Below, piece after piece: positions 1 to 9,940 of a stretch of DNA of 64,000 bases. Position numbers and translations under genes: made by a program. Source of the DNA: Arsenicicoccus sp. oral taxon 190 (GTDB lineage Bacteria > Actinomycetota > Actinomycetes > Actinomycetales > Dermatophilaceae); the NCBI RefSeq assembly GCF_001189535.1, contig NZ_CP012070.1, forward strand, positions 2,604,001 to 2,668,000, given 5' to 3'. The notes below the pieces were generated by a model that did no database searches, was not told where the DNA came from, and saw only the letters and a program-made list of their open reading frames with translations. Position 1 is the first letter of the stretch. Every line of letters begins with the position of its first letter.

Positions 1-90
1 TGTGGCTGTTCCAGTATGACAAATACGGGTGGGGCAATGCAATCGGCATACGAATGAATCGTGACACGGTGAGGCGGCGGCGACGCGCGG

Positions 91-96
91 CATACT
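91..96 (+). promoter_or_regulatory. Probable leaderless -10 box
   Basis: CATACT lies 6 nt before the ATG at 103. This is the spacing of the leaderless TANNNT boxes seen before many genes here, but the first base is C, so it is a weak example. Confidence 0.35.
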
Positions 97-102
97 GCCT
101 GG

Positions 103-441
103 ATGATCCCTCGAGAGCTGCCCGGCGCCCTGGCGGACCTGCGGGCGCGCACCGCCGAGCGGATCGCTGACCTGGAGCGGGACCGGTCGCGCATCGTGGC
201 GGCCAGCGCGGCGAGCAACGCCGACGACGAGCACGACCCCGAGGGCCAGACCATCGCGTGGGACCGGGAGCAGACGGCCGCGCTGCTGCGCTCGGCCCGG
301 GCCCGGCTGGCGGAGATCGACGCGGCCGTGGCGCGCGTCGACGCCGGCTGGGACGGCCGCTGCGAGGTCTGCGGGGAGCCCATCGCGACCGGGCGGCTGC
401 TCGCCCGACCGACCGCGGTGCGCTGCGTCCACTGCGCCTGA
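103..441 (+). CDS. TraR/DksA-type C4 zinc-finger protein
   Basis: A 112-residue protein. The first 80 residues are charged and look like a two-helix coiled coil. The end holds a four-cysteine zinc finger (C87-x2-C90 and C108-x2-C111). This is the plan of the TraR/DksA family, whose members enter the RNA polymerase secondary channel. The acidic pair at the coiled-coil tip that defines true DksA cannot be assigned here, although a DDEHD run lies near residues 41-45. It stands alone, 58 bp before an aldo/keto reductase gene. The family is clear; an effect on transcription is inferred. Confidence 0.8.
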   Translation: MIPRELPGALADLRARTAERIADLERDRSRIVAASAASNADDEHDPEGQTIAWDREQTAALLRSARARLAEIDAAVARVDAGWDGRCEVCGEPIATGRLLARPTAVRCVHCA

Positions 442-486
442 GCAACCTCGACCACCGGCGAGCCACCACGGGACGCCGCGCCGGAC

Positions 487-492
487 TAGCGT
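487..492 (+). promoter_or_regulatory. Leaderless -10 box
   Basis: TAGCGT lies 7 nt before the ATG at 500. The box overlaps an in-frame GTG at 491, which argues for the ATG at 500 as the true start. Confidence 0.6.
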
Positions 493-499
493 GGCAGCC

Positions 500-1507
500 A
501 TGGAGTTTCGATACCTCGGAAACAGCGGACTGAAGATCAGCGAGATCACCTACGGCAACTGGCTCACCCACGGCTCGCAGGTGGAGAACGACACCGCCAA
601 GCAGTGCGTGCGCGCCGCCCTGGACGAGGGCATCACGACCTTCGACACGGCCGACGTCTACGCCAACACCAAGGCCGAGACGGTGCTCGGCGAGGCCCTG
701 CAGGGGCAGCGCCGCGAGTCGCTGGAGATCTTCACCAAGGTCTACTGGCCCACCGGCCCCGGCGGCCACAACGACTGCGGCCTGTCCCGCAAGCACATCA
801 TGGAGTCCATCGACGGGTCGCTGCGCCGGCTGCAGACCGACTACGTCGACCTCTACCAGGCGCACCGCTTCGACACCGAGACGCCGCTCGAGGAGACCAT
901 GCAGGCCTTCGCCGACGTGGTGCGCCAGGGCAAGGCGCTCTACATCGGCGTGAGCGAGTGGACCGCGGAGCAGATCCGCGAGGGCCACCGGCTGGCGCAG
1001 GAGCTGCACGTGCCGCTGATCTCCTCCCAGCCGCAGTACTCCATGCTGTGGCGCGTCATCGAAGACCAGGTCGTCCCCACCTGCGAGGAGCTCGGCCTCT
1101 CGCAGATCGTGTGGAGCCCGATGGCGCAGGGCGTGCTGTCCGGCAAGTACCTTCCCGGCCAGCAGCCCGGCCAGGACACCCGCGCCGGGCACGCCGAGGC
1201 CGGGCAGTCCATGAAGGAGCTCATGCGCGACGAGGTGCTCGAGGCGGTCCAGGGCCTGAAGCCGATCGCCGCCGACGCCGGCCTGACCATGCCGCAGCTC
1301 GCCGTCGCGTGGGTGCTGCAGAACCCCAACGTCGCCGCCGCGCTCGTCGGTGCCTCCCGGCCCGAGCAGATCAAGGACAACGTCAAGGCGGCCGGCGTCA
1401 CGCTCGAGGCCGACGTGATGAAGGCCATCGACGACGCTCTTGGCGACGTGGTGCAGCGCGACCCCGCCCAGACGGCGGCGCGCGCCCCGCAGGAGCGGCC
1501 CTGCTGA
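500..1507 (+). CDS. Aldo/keto reductase (Kv-beta-like)
   Basis: A 335-residue NADPH-dependent aldo/keto reductase with a TIM-barrel fold. The catalytic tetrad is visible as D49, Y54 (within TFDTADVY), K80 (IFTKVYW) and H122 (YQAHRF). The C-terminal cofactor-binding stretch includes GASRPEQ. Overall it resembles the voltage-gated potassium channel beta-subunit group of bacterial oxidoreductases. The start at 500 is set by the leaderless promoter. The gene is monocistronic and followed by a strong hairpin terminator. The substrate cannot be told from sequence. Confidence 0.9.
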   Translation: MEFRYLGNSGLKISEITYGNWLTHGSQVENDTAKQCVRAALDEGITTFDTADVYANTKAETVLGEALQGQRRESLEIFTKVYWPTGPGGHNDCGLSRKHIMESIDGSLRRLQTDYVDLYQAHRFDTETPLEETMQAFADVVRQGKALYIGVSEWTAEQIREGHRLAQELHVPLISSQPQYSMLWRVIEDQVVPTCEELGLSQIVWSPMAQGVLSGKYLPGQQPGQDTRAGHAEAGQSMKELMRDEVLEAVQGLKPIAADAGLTMPQLAVAWVLQNPNVAAALVGASRPEQIKDNVKAAGVTLEADVMKAIDDALGDVVQRDPAQTAARAPQERPC

Positions 1508-1529
1508 CACCGTGACGGTGCGTATGCCG

Positions 1530-1567
1530 GGCGCCCCGGTCCCACCGCTCGGTGGGGCCGGGGCGCC
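1530..1567. terminator. Hairpin terminator between convergent genes
   Basis: GGCGCCCCGG (1530-1539) pairs with CCGGGGCGCC (1558-1567). The stem continues inward through TCCCACC/GGTGGGG with one G-U pair and closes on a 4-nt loop. It lies 22 bp after the aldo/keto reductase stop and can serve both strands. Confidence 0.8.
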
Positions 1568-1605
1568 TGCGTGGTCGGACCTGTCCTCGGTTCGTCGTAG
1601 GGCTG

Positions 1606-1914
1606 TCAGTCCGTCGTGGGGCTCTGGGAGCGCCGGCCCGGGTGCTCGGGGCCCTGGTCGCCCGACACGGCGTCCGCGGCGTCCTCGTCGGAGATGCGCA
1701 CGCCGGCGAGCGGGCTGCCCGCAGCGGTGCCGCCGGGCACGTCCTCGGCCTCGTCCTGCTCGGCGGGGGTGCGCCCCGCCGCAGGGTAGTCGGCCGGCAC
1801 CGGGCCGCCCGAGGACGCCCCCTGCCGGGTCTGGCTGGCCTCCTGCTCGGCCACGCGGGACTCGGCGTTGGCGCGCTCGTCGACGGGCTGGTCCTGCTGG
1901 TCCTGCTCGGACAT
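1606..1914 (-). CDS. Acidic disordered hypothetical protein
   Basis: A 102-residue protein rich in Q, E, D, P, G and A, with no hydrophobic core, signal peptide or cysteine. It looks intrinsically disordered. An AGGAGG ribosome site sits 6-7 nt before the ATG at 1914. It is downstream of fumC on the same strand but separated by a terminator hairpin, so probably transcribed on its own. I do not recognise a family. Codon use and the ribosome site favour a real gene; no function can be proposed. Confidence 0.6.
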   Translation of the reverse strand: MSEQDQQDQPVDERANAESRVAEQEASQTRQGASSGGPVPADYPAAGRTPAEQDEAEDVPGGTAAGSPLAGVRISDEDAADAVSGDQGPEHPGRRSQSPTTD

Positions 1915-1953
1915 TCGAAACCTCCTGGGGGGGTGGTCGGACTCGGCGATCGT

Positions 1954-1980
1954 CCCACCCTGTCATGGCGACAGGGTGGG
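1954..1980 (-). terminator. fumC terminator hairpin
   Basis: CCCACCCTGTC (1954-1964) and GACAGGGTGGG (1970-1980) form a perfect 11-bp stem with a 5-nt loop, 20 bp past the fumC stop. Confidence 0.75.
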
Positions 1981-1999
1981 GTGGGGCTTGCGCCCGGGG

Positions 2000-3403
<1,404 letters not shown>

Positions 3404-3409
3404 GGTTCC

Positions 3410-3415
3410 ACCGTA
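3410..3415 (-). promoter_or_regulatory. fumC leaderless -10 box
   Basis: On the minus strand TACGGT is followed by GGAACC and then the fumC ATG. Confidence 0.5.
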
Positions 3416-3488
3416 TGCCGCCCCACCGACAGACCCCCGGCCACACCGCCCGGGACCGCGCCACCCGTGGCACGGCCGTCACCGACGG

Positions 3489-3494
3489 TAGTCT
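3489..3494 (+). promoter_or_regulatory. Leaderless -10 box of the ThrE-type gene
   Basis: TAGTCT ends 7 nt before the GTG at 3502. This fixes the start there rather than at the in-frame ATG at 3415. Confidence 0.6.
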
Positions 3495-3501
3495 GCCCCC
3501 C

Positions 3502-4803
3502 GTGACCACGGACCCCGTGCCGACCAGCGGCGCTCCCGACGAGCGGCACACCCGGCGGGTGCTGGTCTACCTGGCCGCGGCGCTGGTCGCGGGCGGCATG
3601 CCCGTCCACGAGGTCGAGGCCGACGTGCGACGGTGCGCCCGGGCGATGGGCCAGCCGGGCTGCCAGCTCTCGGCGCTGCCCACCGGTGTCTCGCTGTCGC
3701 TCGGCTACGGCTCCGCCGCCACCTTCGAGGCCGTGGAGGGGCCGCTGCGCCTCGACCAGAGCGCCGAGGTCAACGTCATCCAGCGGGGGCTGGAGTCCGG
3801 GTCGATGTCGCCGACCGCGGCCCTGGAGCGCCTGGTGGCGCTGCGGGCCCGCCCCCACCGCTACCGGGTGCGGGGGCTGTATGCCGGCGGCGCCCTCGTG
3901 GCCTTCGGGATCGCGATGATCCTGCAGCCGTCGCTGCGCAGCGTCGCCTTCGCCGTGGCGTGCAGCCCGCTGGTCGTGCTGCTGATGCGCTACAGCGGCC
4001 GGCACCAGCTGCTGTCGATCCTCTTCCCCAGCGTGGCGGCCTTCCTCGTCAGCCTCGCGGCCTTCTGGTGCGCCCGCGCCGGGTGGGTCCCCGGGCCGCT
4101 GCGCACCCTGCTGCCGCCGCTGGCGGTCCTGCTGCCCGGCGGCCTGATCGTGACCGGGCTGTCCGAGCTCGCCGCGACCGCGATGGTGGCCGGGACCTCC
4201 CGGCTGGTCTACGGCGCGAGCCAGCTGCTGCTCTTCGCCCTCGGGGTGGGGGCCGCCGCGGTGCTGCTCGAGGTGCCCCCGCAGATGCTGGCCAACGTCC
4301 GCGCCCACGAGATCGGCTGGTGGGCACCGGTGCTCGGGCTGCCCGTGCTCACGGTGGGGATGAGCCTGATGGAGTCGGTGCCGCCCCGGCTGGTGCCGTG
4401 GGTCCTGCTGATCCTGGCCGGGACCTTCACCGCCCAGGTGGTGGGGCAGGCGCTGGTGCCGAGCCCGTGGTTCGGGGCGTTCCTGGGGGCCGTGGCCGCG
4501 AGCTTCGGTGCGCGAGCGGTCGAGGCCGTCCGACCCCGGCTGCCCCGGCTCGTGGTCTTCCTGCCGAGCTTCTGGCTGCTCGTCCCGGGCTCGCTCGGGC
4601 TCATGTCGGTCACGCAGCTGGGCCTCGAGCCGGGGCTGGCGTCCTCCACGCTCGGGCTGTCCGTCGGCGTCGTCTGCGGGACCGCCATCGGCCTGGTCGT
4701 GGGGTCCAGCGTGGCCAGCGCGGCGTGGTTCCTCGGGCGGGTGTCGCGCTACCAGCTGCGACGGCGGCGACCCTCGCCGGGCAGCGACCCCACGGCAGGC
4801 TGA
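3502..4803 (+). CDS. ThrE-family threonine/serine exporter
   Basis: A 433-residue integral membrane protein. The N-terminal half has the ThrE cytosolic helix pattern (VHEVEADVRRCARAMG) and then about five membrane segments. The second half carries a further four or five hydrophobic segments, as in the two-part ThrE proteins (DUF1212 plus ThrE_2) of corynebacteria, where the family exports threonine and serine. The GTG start follows from the leaderless box; starting at 3415 would add a Pro/Thr-rich tail across the promoter. Substrate is inferred from the family. Confidence 0.85.
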   Translation: MTTDPVPTSGAPDERHTRRVLVYLAAALVAGGMPVHEVEADVRRCARAMGQPGCQLSALPTGVSLSLGYGSAATFEAVEGPLRLDQSAEVNVIQRGLESGSMSPTAALERLVALRARPHRYRVRGLYAGGALVAFGIAMILQPSLRSVAFAVACSPLVVLLMRYSGRHQLLSILFPSVAAFLVSLAAFWCARAGWVPGPLRTLLPPLAVLLPGGLIVTGLSELAATAMVAGTSRLVYGASQLLLFALGVGAAAVLLEVPPQMLANVRAHEIGWWAPVLGLPVLTVGMSLMESVPPRLVPWVLLILAGTFTAQVVGQALVPSPWFGAFLGAVAASFGARAVEAVRPRLPRLVVFLPSFWLLVPGSLGLMSVTQLGLEPGLASSTLGLSVGVVCGTAIGLVVGSSVASAAWFLGRVSRYQLRRRRPSPGSDPTAG

Positions 4804-4869
4804 CGGCGGGCTGACGGCCGCCGGTCGTCGGGTCGGGGCGCGTGCTCGAGGGGCGCCCGCGTCGCCGGC

Positions 4870-5814
4870 TCAGAGTCCCCGGGCGAGGTCCACGACCCGC
4901 GCCGCCAGCAGCGATCCCTCCGTCTCGCGCACCGGCAGGTCGCCGCTCTCCACGAGCTCGGCGAACCGGTCGATCTCGTAGCCCAGGTTGGGCTCCTCGC
5001 CCCGCACCTGCACGTCGCGGCGGGTGCCGTCGAGCAGCTCCACGACGAGCTCGCGGGGAGCCGCGACGTGGTCGATGGTCAGGGTGCCCAGCTCGCCCTC
5101 GACCACGCTCGGCAGCGAGGAACGCGTGATCTTGGAGTAGCTGAGGTCCGCGACCATCCCGGGGTAGGTCGCCAGCACGACGCCGGCCCCGTCCGCCCCG
5201 GTGGTCACCTCGACCTGCGCCATCGTGACCCGCTCCGGCATCCCGAAGAGGTCGACCAGCGGCCGCACGCAGTAGACGCCGAGGTCCAGCAGGGCGCCCC
5301 CCGCCATCGCGGGGTCGAAGACGTTGACGCGCTCCCCGGCCAGCACCCGGTCGTAGCGCGAGGACCGCTGGTGGTAGCAGAAGGACACCCGCCGCACCTG
5401 CCCGAGCAGCGGCAGCAGCTCGCGCACCGCCTGGGTGCCGGGGTCGAAGGCCGACCGCATCGCCTCCAGCAGCACCAGCCCCCGGGACTGCGCCAGCGCG
5501 AAGAGCTCCTGGGCCTCGGCGCCGGTCGGGGCGAGCGGCTTCTCGGCCAGCACGTGACGACCGGCCTCGAGGCAGGCCCGGACCTGCTCGGGGTGCACGG
5601 AGTTGGGGGAGGCGACGTAGACCGCATCCACGTCGTCGCGGGCGAGCAGCGCATCGAGGTCAGAGGTGGTGGCGGGCACGGCATACGTCCGGGCCAGGTG
5701 CGCGCCGCGCTGCGGGTCGCGGGAGTGGACGACGGACACCGCCACCCGCCCCCGCGCGGCACCGAGGAAGGTCTCGGTGATGACGCTCGTGCCGATCGTC
5801 GCGATCCGGATCAT
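4870..5814 (-). CDS. Gfo/Idh/MocA-family oxidoreductase
   Basis: A 314-residue NAD(P)-dependent dehydrogenase. The N-terminal Rossmann fold begins IRIATIGTS, and the family motif EKP is at residues 91-93. The C-terminal half is the alpha/beta dimerisation and substrate domain (GGALLDLGVY). The start at 5814 was preferred to an ATG 24 bp upstream because a TAGGTT box ends 7 nt before it and the fold begins there. It follows the PP2C gene on the same strand. The likely substrate is a sugar or polyol; none can be named. Confidence 0.88.
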   Translation of the reverse strand: MIRIATIGTSVITETFLGAARGRVAVSVVHSRDPQRGAHLARTYAVPATTSDLDALLARDDVDAVYVASPNSVHPEQVRACLEAGRHVLAEKPLAPTGAEAQELFALAQSRGLVLLEAMRSAFDPGTQAVRELLPLLGQVRRVSFCYHQRSSRYDRVLAGERVNVFDPAMAGGALLDLGVYCVRPLVDLFGMPERVTMAQVEVTTGADGAGVVLATYPGMVADLSYSKITRSSLPSVVEGELGTLTIDHVAAPRELVVELLDGTRRDVQVRGEEPNLGYEIDRFAELVESGDLPVRETEGSLLAARVVDLARGL

Positions 5815-5821
5815 GCCGGCC

Positions 5822-5827
5822 AACCTA
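5822..5827 (-). promoter_or_regulatory. Leaderless -10 box of the Gfo/Idh/MocA gene
   Basis: TAGGTT on the minus strand, then 7 nt, then the ATG at 5814. It gives this gene its own promoter despite the PP2C gene just upstream. Confidence 0.55.
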
Positions 5828-5857
5828 CCGCCGACCATCGGGGGAGGACGTCACGCC

Positions 5858-6577
5858 TCAGAGGTCGACGACCACCACGGTGATGTTGTCGCGGCCGCCC
5901 TCGTCCAGGGCCGCGTCGACCAGCGCCCGGGCGGCGGTCTCCGGGTCGCCCTCGCCGAGCAGCCGGGCGATGGTCGCGTCGGCGAGCTCGCCGTTGAGGC
6001 CGTCCGAGCACAGCAGCAGCCGCCCTCGGGCGGGCACCGTCACGACGTCGGGCGTGGCGTCGCTGACGCTGTCGTCGGTGACGGCTCTGGTGAGCTGGTA
6101 CTGCCCCGGGTGGGTGCGGGCCTGCTCCGCGTCGATCATGCCGAGCGCGAGCATCTCCTGGGCGACGTTGTGGTCGCTGCTGACCAGCATCAGCCTGCCC
6201 TCGTGCAGCAGGTAGGCCCGGCTGTCCCCGACCCACGCGACCCCCACCGTGTCGTCGCGGCGCCCGGCCACGACCAGCGTGGTCCCCATGCCCGCCGACG
6301 CGGGGTCCTGGCGGGCCCGGTCGACCACCGCGCCGCGGGCCCCCACCACGGCGTCGGCCAGCAGGTCGGCCAGGTCGGCGGGCCCCCGGACCGCGCCGCC
6401 GCCGGCGACGTGCAGGACGGCCTCGACTGCCACCTCGCTCGCGATCTCCCCGCTGGCGTGACCGCCCATGCCGTCGGCCACGACCCACAGGTCGTCGTCC
6501 AGGGCGAAGGCATCCTCGTTGTGGTCGCTGACCCGCCCGCGGTCGGAGCGGGCAGCCTGGCGCGCCGTCGTCGTCAT
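5858..6577 (-). CDS. PP2C-type serine/threonine phosphatase
   Basis: A 239-residue soluble PPM/PP2C phosphatase without a membrane anchor. The metal-binding motifs are in order: SDHNED near residue 17, DGMGGHASGE near 35-44, GDSRAYL, LCSDGL, and the terminal DNITVVVV. All the acidic residues needed for the two-metal centre are visible. PstP of actinobacteria, which reverses PknA/PknB signalling, is longer and has a membrane segment; this is closer to the short stand-alone forms. A CAGGAT box 6 nt before the ATG suggests leaderless expression, divergent from the phosphatidyltransferase gene. Confidence 0.9.
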   Translation of the reverse strand: MTTTARQAARSDRGRVSDHNEDAFALDDDLWVVADGMGGHASGEIASEVAVEAVLHVAGGGAVRGPADLADLLADAVVGARGAVVDRARQDPASAGMGTTLVVAGRRDDTVGVAWVGDSRAYLLHEGRLMLVSSDHNVAQEMLALGMIDAEQARTHPGQYQLTRAVTDDSVSDATPDVVTVPARGRLLLCSDGLNGELADATIARLLGEGDPETAARALVDAALDEGGRDNITVVVVDL

Positions 6578-6679
6578 GGCCGCATCCTGCCACGACGACC
6601 CGCGAGGCCCGCAGCCACCACCTGGTGAATCCCGCCGTCCCGCGGGGTGTCTGCCGCGACGCGCAGGGTGCCCACGGCC

Positions 6680-6685
6680 TAGCCT
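6680..6685 (+). promoter_or_regulatory. Leaderless -10 box of the phosphatidyltransferase gene
   Basis: TAGCCT, then 6 nt, then GTG at 6692. The spacer is GGAGGG, so weak ribosome-site character is also present. Confidence 0.5.
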
Positions 6686-6691
6686 GGAGGG

Positions 6692-7297
6692 GTGGGTGAG
6701 CGGCGCGCGGAGGACCGGGTCCGGCCACCGGTGTCGGATCGCGTGCTCACGACGCCCAACGCGCTGACCGTGACCCGGATCCTGCTCGTGCCCGTCTTCC
6801 TGTGGCTGCTGCTCGGGCGCCGCGACGAGCTGGCCGCGTTCTGGGTGCTGGCCGCCTCGGCGGCCACGGACTGGCTCGACGGCGCGATGGCCCGCCGCTT
6901 CGGCCTCGTGTCGCGGCTGGGGCAGCTCCTCGACCCGGTCGCCGACCGGCTCTTCGTGCTGTCGACCCTGGCCGGGCTGCTGCTCGCCGGGATCGTGCCG
7001 TGGTGGTTCGTGGTGGCCCTGCTCGCACGGGACTTCTGGGGCGTCACGGAGCTGCTCCGGCTCCGCGGTCGAGGCCTGCGCCGGCTACCCGTGACCTTCG
7101 TGGGCAAGGCCGCGACCTTCTGCCTGCTGAGCGCCTTCCCCCTGCTGCTGCTCGGGCACGCGGTGTCCGGGCTTGCAGCCGGGATCGTCCGGTCCGTGGG
7201 CTGGGCCTTCGGCTGGTGGGGCCTCGGGCTCTACTGGGTGTCGGCGATCATGTACTACGTCCAGGCCCAGCAGGTCGTCCGCCAGGACCCGAGGTGA
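6692..7297 (+). CDS. CDP-alcohol phosphatidyltransferase (PgsA2-like)
   Basis: A 201-residue membrane enzyme of phospholipid synthesis that joins an alcohol phosphate to CDP-diacylglycerol. The full family motif D-x2-DG-x2-AR-x8-G-x3-D-x3-D is present as DWLDGAMAR, G, D and D. About five or six hydrophobic segments surround it. It leads the block that matches Rv1822 onward in mycobacteria, where Rv1822 is annotated pgsA2. The acceptor alcohol (glycerol phosphate or inositol phosphate) is not decided by the motif. The GTG start is set by the TAGCCT box. Confidence 0.88.
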   Translation: MGERRAEDRVRPPVSDRVLTTPNALTVTRILLVPVFLWLLLGRRDELAAFWVLAASAATDWLDGAMARRFGLVSRLGQLLDPVADRLFVLSTLAGLLLAGIVPWWFVVALLARDFWGVTELLRLRGRGLRRLPVTFVGKAATFCLLSAFPLLLLGHAVSGLAAGIVRSVGWAFGWWGLGLYWVSAIMYYVQAQQVVRQDPR

Positions 7298-7326
7298 CAC
7301 CCCCAGCGAGCCCCGAAGGAGGCGCC

Positions 7327-8298
7327 GTGACCCCGTCCAGCCCCGCGCCCCCGGCGCGCCCGCGGCGGCCCGACGAGAGCATGACGCTGCTCACCGAGAT
7401 GATGCAGCGCCCGCTCGACCCCGGCTACGCCGCCGAGGCCGATCGCCGGGAGGCAGCCGGACTCTCCCGCACCCCGGGAGGGCGCACCTGGCGTATGGCG
7501 CTCGTGCTGTTCGCCATCGGGCTGCTCGTCGCGGTCGCCGCCCAGGCGTTGCGTCAGCCCAAGGCGGCGGTCTCGCAGCAGAAGTCCGCGCTCATCGCGC
7601 AGATCGAGCACCGCCAGGCCGAGTCCGACCGTCTCGAGGCGCGGCTGGCCACCTGGGAGACCGAGATCGGGGCCGCCCGGGCCCGCGCCCTCACCTCCGC
7701 CGACCAGCAGCAGCTGGCGGCGCGGGTGCAGCAGGCCGAGCTGGCCGCGGCCACCGCCACGGTCCACGGGCCCGGCCTCGAGGTCACCGTCGACGACGCC
7801 CGCTCGGCCGGTGCCCCCAGCGCCGACGGCAACCCCCGGACCGGGTCGGACGACCCCGGCCGGGTGCAGTCCGGCGACCTCCAGCTCGTGGTCAACGGGC
7901 TGTGGCAGGCGGGCGCCGAGGCCATCGACATCAACGGCCACCGCCTCACCTCGACGTCGGCGATCCGCTTCGCCGGGGAGGCGATCCTGGTCGACTACCG
8001 ACCGCTCCCGCGCCCCTATGTCATCCACGCGATCGGCGACCCGGCGTCGCTGCAGAGCCGGTTCCTGGCCACCGAGGGTGGCCGATCCCTGGATCAGCTC
8101 GGCCGCGGCTACGGCATCCAGCACGGCATCGCCGCCCAGCAGGACCTCACGCTGCGCGGCGACAGCACCGTGACGCTGCGCTACGCCAAGCCGGTGGCGT
8201 CGGCCATACCGACGCCATCACCCACGTCCCCACCCGCGTCGTCGCCGCAGGCGACGACGGCCGCACCGCCCACCACCACGACGGAGGCCCGCCCGTGA
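7327..8298 (+). CDS. DUF881 membrane-anchored protein, first copy
   Basis: A 323-residue protein: about 50 cytosolic residues, one membrane segment near residues 56-73, a coiled coil (about 80-145), and the conserved DUF881 domain ending near 300. A Thr/Pro/Ala-rich tail follows. GAAGGAGG sits just before the GTG at 7327, which decides the start. It overlaps the next gene by 4 bp (GTGA). In mycobacteria the matching gene is Rv1823. The DUF881 / small basic protein / DUF881 triplet is conserved beside division and envelope genes, but its job is not known. Confidence 0.85.
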   Translation: MTPSSPAPPARPRRPDESMTLLTEMMQRPLDPGYAAEADRREAAGLSRTPGGRTWRMALVLFAIGLLVAVAAQALRQPKAAVSQQKSALIAQIEHRQAESDRLEARLATWETEIGAARARALTSADQQQLAARVQQAELAAATATVHGPGLEVTVDDARSAGAPSADGNPRTGSDDPGRVQSGDLQLVVNGLWQAGAEAIDINGHRLTSTSAIRFAGEAILVDYRPLPRPYVIHAIGDPASLQSRFLATEGGRSLDQLGRGYGIQHGIAAQQDLTLRGDSTVTLRYAKPVASAIPTPSPTSPPASSPQATTAAPPTTTTEARP

Positions 8299-8627
8299 TC
8301 CCCGCCCTCGGACTGCTGCTCGGCATCGTGCTCGGCGTCTTCCTCGACCCGTCCGTCCCGGCGTGGCTGCAGCCCTACCTGCCCATCGCCGTGGTCGCAG
8401 CGCTCGACGCCGTCTTCGGCGGCCTGCGGGCCGTCCTCGACGGCATCTTCAACGACAAGGTCTTCGTGATCTCGTTCCTGTCCAACGTGGTCGTCGCGGC
8501 GCTGATCGTCTTCCTCGGCGACCAGCTCGGCGTGGGCGCGCAGCTGTCGACGGGCGTCGTCGTGGTCCTCGGGGTCCGGATCTTCTCCAACGTGGCCTCC
8601 ATCCGCCGGCACCTCTTCCACGCATGA
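8295..8627 (+). CDS. Small basic family protein
   Basis: A 110-residue membrane protein with three hydrophobic segments and the conserved core FNDKVFVISFLSN. This is the signature of the 'small basic protein' family always found between two DUF881 genes (Rv1824 in mycobacteria; sbp in Bacillus near ftsA/ftsZ). GTGA and ATGA overlaps on both sides show tight translational coupling. A role near the division machinery is an inference from context only. Confidence 0.88.
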   Translation: MIPALGLLLGIVLGVFLDPSVPAWLQPYLPIAVVAALDAVFGGLRAVLDGIFNDKVFVISFLSNVVVAALIVFLGDQLGVGAQLSTGVVVVLGVRIFSNVASIRRHLFHA

Positions 8628-9421
8628 GCGACGAGCAGCCCCGGACCCCGCAGCAGCCGACGCAGCAGCCGTCCCAGCCGCAGCCGGAGTCGCCCTGGCG
8701 GCGGCTAGCGCGGGTCGGGCGGCCCCGGCCCACCAAGGCCAACCTCGCCGCCACGGCCCTGGCGCTGCTGCTCGGCTTCGCCCTCGCCACCCAGGTCCAG
8801 TCGCAGAGCCGCAGGGGGCTGGAGTCGCTGCGCACCACCGACCTGGTGCGCATCCTCGACGACCAGAACACCCGCTCGGACCGCCTGGACGCCGACGCGC
8901 GCAAGCTGCAGGCGACCCGCGACGAGCTCGTCGACGGCTCCCAGCAGGGCCAGGCCGCTGTCAAGGCCGCCCAGGAGCGTCTCGACACGCTCGGCATCCT
9001 GGCCGGCACCGCCAAGGCCACCGGCCCCGGCGTCACGATCACGGTCAGCGACCCGGGCGGCAAGGTGACTGCCGCGATGCTGCTCGACGTGGTGCAGGAG
9101 CTGCGCGACGCGGGCGCGGAGGCGATCCAGGTCGGCCCGGCGCGGGTCACGGCCGGCACGTGGTTCGCCCCCAAGGACGGCGCGCTCTACGCCTCCGACG
9201 CCCGGCTGAGCGCCCCCTACCTCATCCGCGCCATCGGCGACCCGGCCACCATGGACGCCGCGATGCGGATCCCCGGTGGGGTCGTCGAGAGCATGAAGCA
9301 GGAGGGGGCGACGGCGACCGTGAGCAAGGCCGCTACGATCACCGTGGACGCGCTGACCACACCAGCGCAGCCACGTCACGCCCAACCCGTGCCGGCCCCG
9401 ACGACGAGACCCACTCCGTGA
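8624..9421 (+). CDS. DUF881 membrane-anchored protein, second copy
   Basis: A 265-residue paralogue of the gene two upstream. A Gln/Pro-rich cytosolic tail of about 45 residues comes first, then one membrane segment (about 47-62), a coiled coil (70-130) and the DUF881 domain with GPGVTITVSD and AGAEAIQVG. It ends in a Pro/Thr-rich tail. ATGA overlap with the small basic protein gene marks one operon. It corresponds to Rv1825. The two copies probably form a hetero-oligomer; that is inference. Confidence 0.85.
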   Translation: MSDEQPRTPQQPTQQPSQPQPESPWRRLARVGRPRPTKANLAATALALLLGFALATQVQSQSRRGLESLRTTDLVRILDDQNTRSDRLDADARKLQATRDELVDGSQQGQAAVKAAQERLDTLGILAGTAKATGPGVTITVSDPGGKVTAAMLLDVVQELRDAGAEAIQVGPARVTAGTWFAPKDGALYASDARLSAPYLIRAIGDPATMDAAMRIPGGVVESMKQEGATATVSKAATITVDALTTPAQPRHAQPVPAPTTRPTP

Positions 9422-9466
9422 CACAGGCCTCGTCGGAGCCGTCGCCCGTCCCCACCGAGGAGCGTC

Positions 9467-9853
9467 ATGTCGGAGCTGTCCTACCCCGAGAACCTTCGCT
9501 ACACCGCCGAGCACGAGTGGGTCGCCGTCGACGGTGACCAGGCCAAGATCGGCATCACCGCCTTCGCGCAGGACGCGCTGGGCGACGTCGTCTACGTGAG
9601 CCTGCCCGCGGTGGGCGACACGGTCTCGGCGGGGGAGTCCTGCGGCGAGGTCGAGTCCACCAAGTCGGTCTCCGACCTCTACTCGCCGGTGAGCGGCGAG
9701 GTCGTCGCGGTCAACGAGGACCTCGACGGCGCCCCGGAGACGGTCAATTCCGACCCCTACGAGGGCGGCTGGATGTTCACCGTCAAGGTCTCGGACACCG
9801 CCGAGCTCGACGGTCTCATGGACGTCGAGACCTACAAGGCCCAGCTGGGCTGA
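9467..9853 (+). CDS. gcvH: Glycine cleavage system H protein
   Basis: A 128-residue lipoyl carrier that shuttles the aminomethyl group between the P, T and L proteins. The lipoylated lysine is K66 within ESTKSVSD. YTAEHEWV at the front and the NEDL..APE..N stretch are standard H-protein marks. A GAGGAG ribosome site precedes the ATG. It is separated from gcvP by garA, ftsR, a DUF151 gene and a second MerR gene, the order seen in mycobacteria. No gcvT is in the window. Confidence 0.95.
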   Translation: MSELSYPENLRYTAEHEWVAVDGDQAKIGITAFAQDALGDVVYVSLPAVGDTVSAGESCGEVESTKSVSDLYSPVSGEVVAVNEDLDGAPETVNSDPYEGGWMFTVKVSDTAELDGLMDVETYKAQLG

Positions 9854-9886
9854 CGCTAGGCTGGCACCAGCGGCACATTTCTCATA

Positions 9887-9940
9887 CGGTGTCACCCGCC
9901 GTCACCCTCTGCACCGCGTGGTGGGCTGCGGGTGACACCG
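9887..9940 (+). promoter_or_regulatory. Large stem-loop in the gcvH-garA gap
   Basis: CGGTGTCACCCGC (9887-9899) pairs perfectly with GCGGGTGACACCG (9928-9940) around a 28-nt loop that has further self-pairing. It ends 10 bp before the garA ribosome site AAGGAGGG. It may be a partial terminator/attenuator or an operator; the sequence does not decide. Confidence 0.55.
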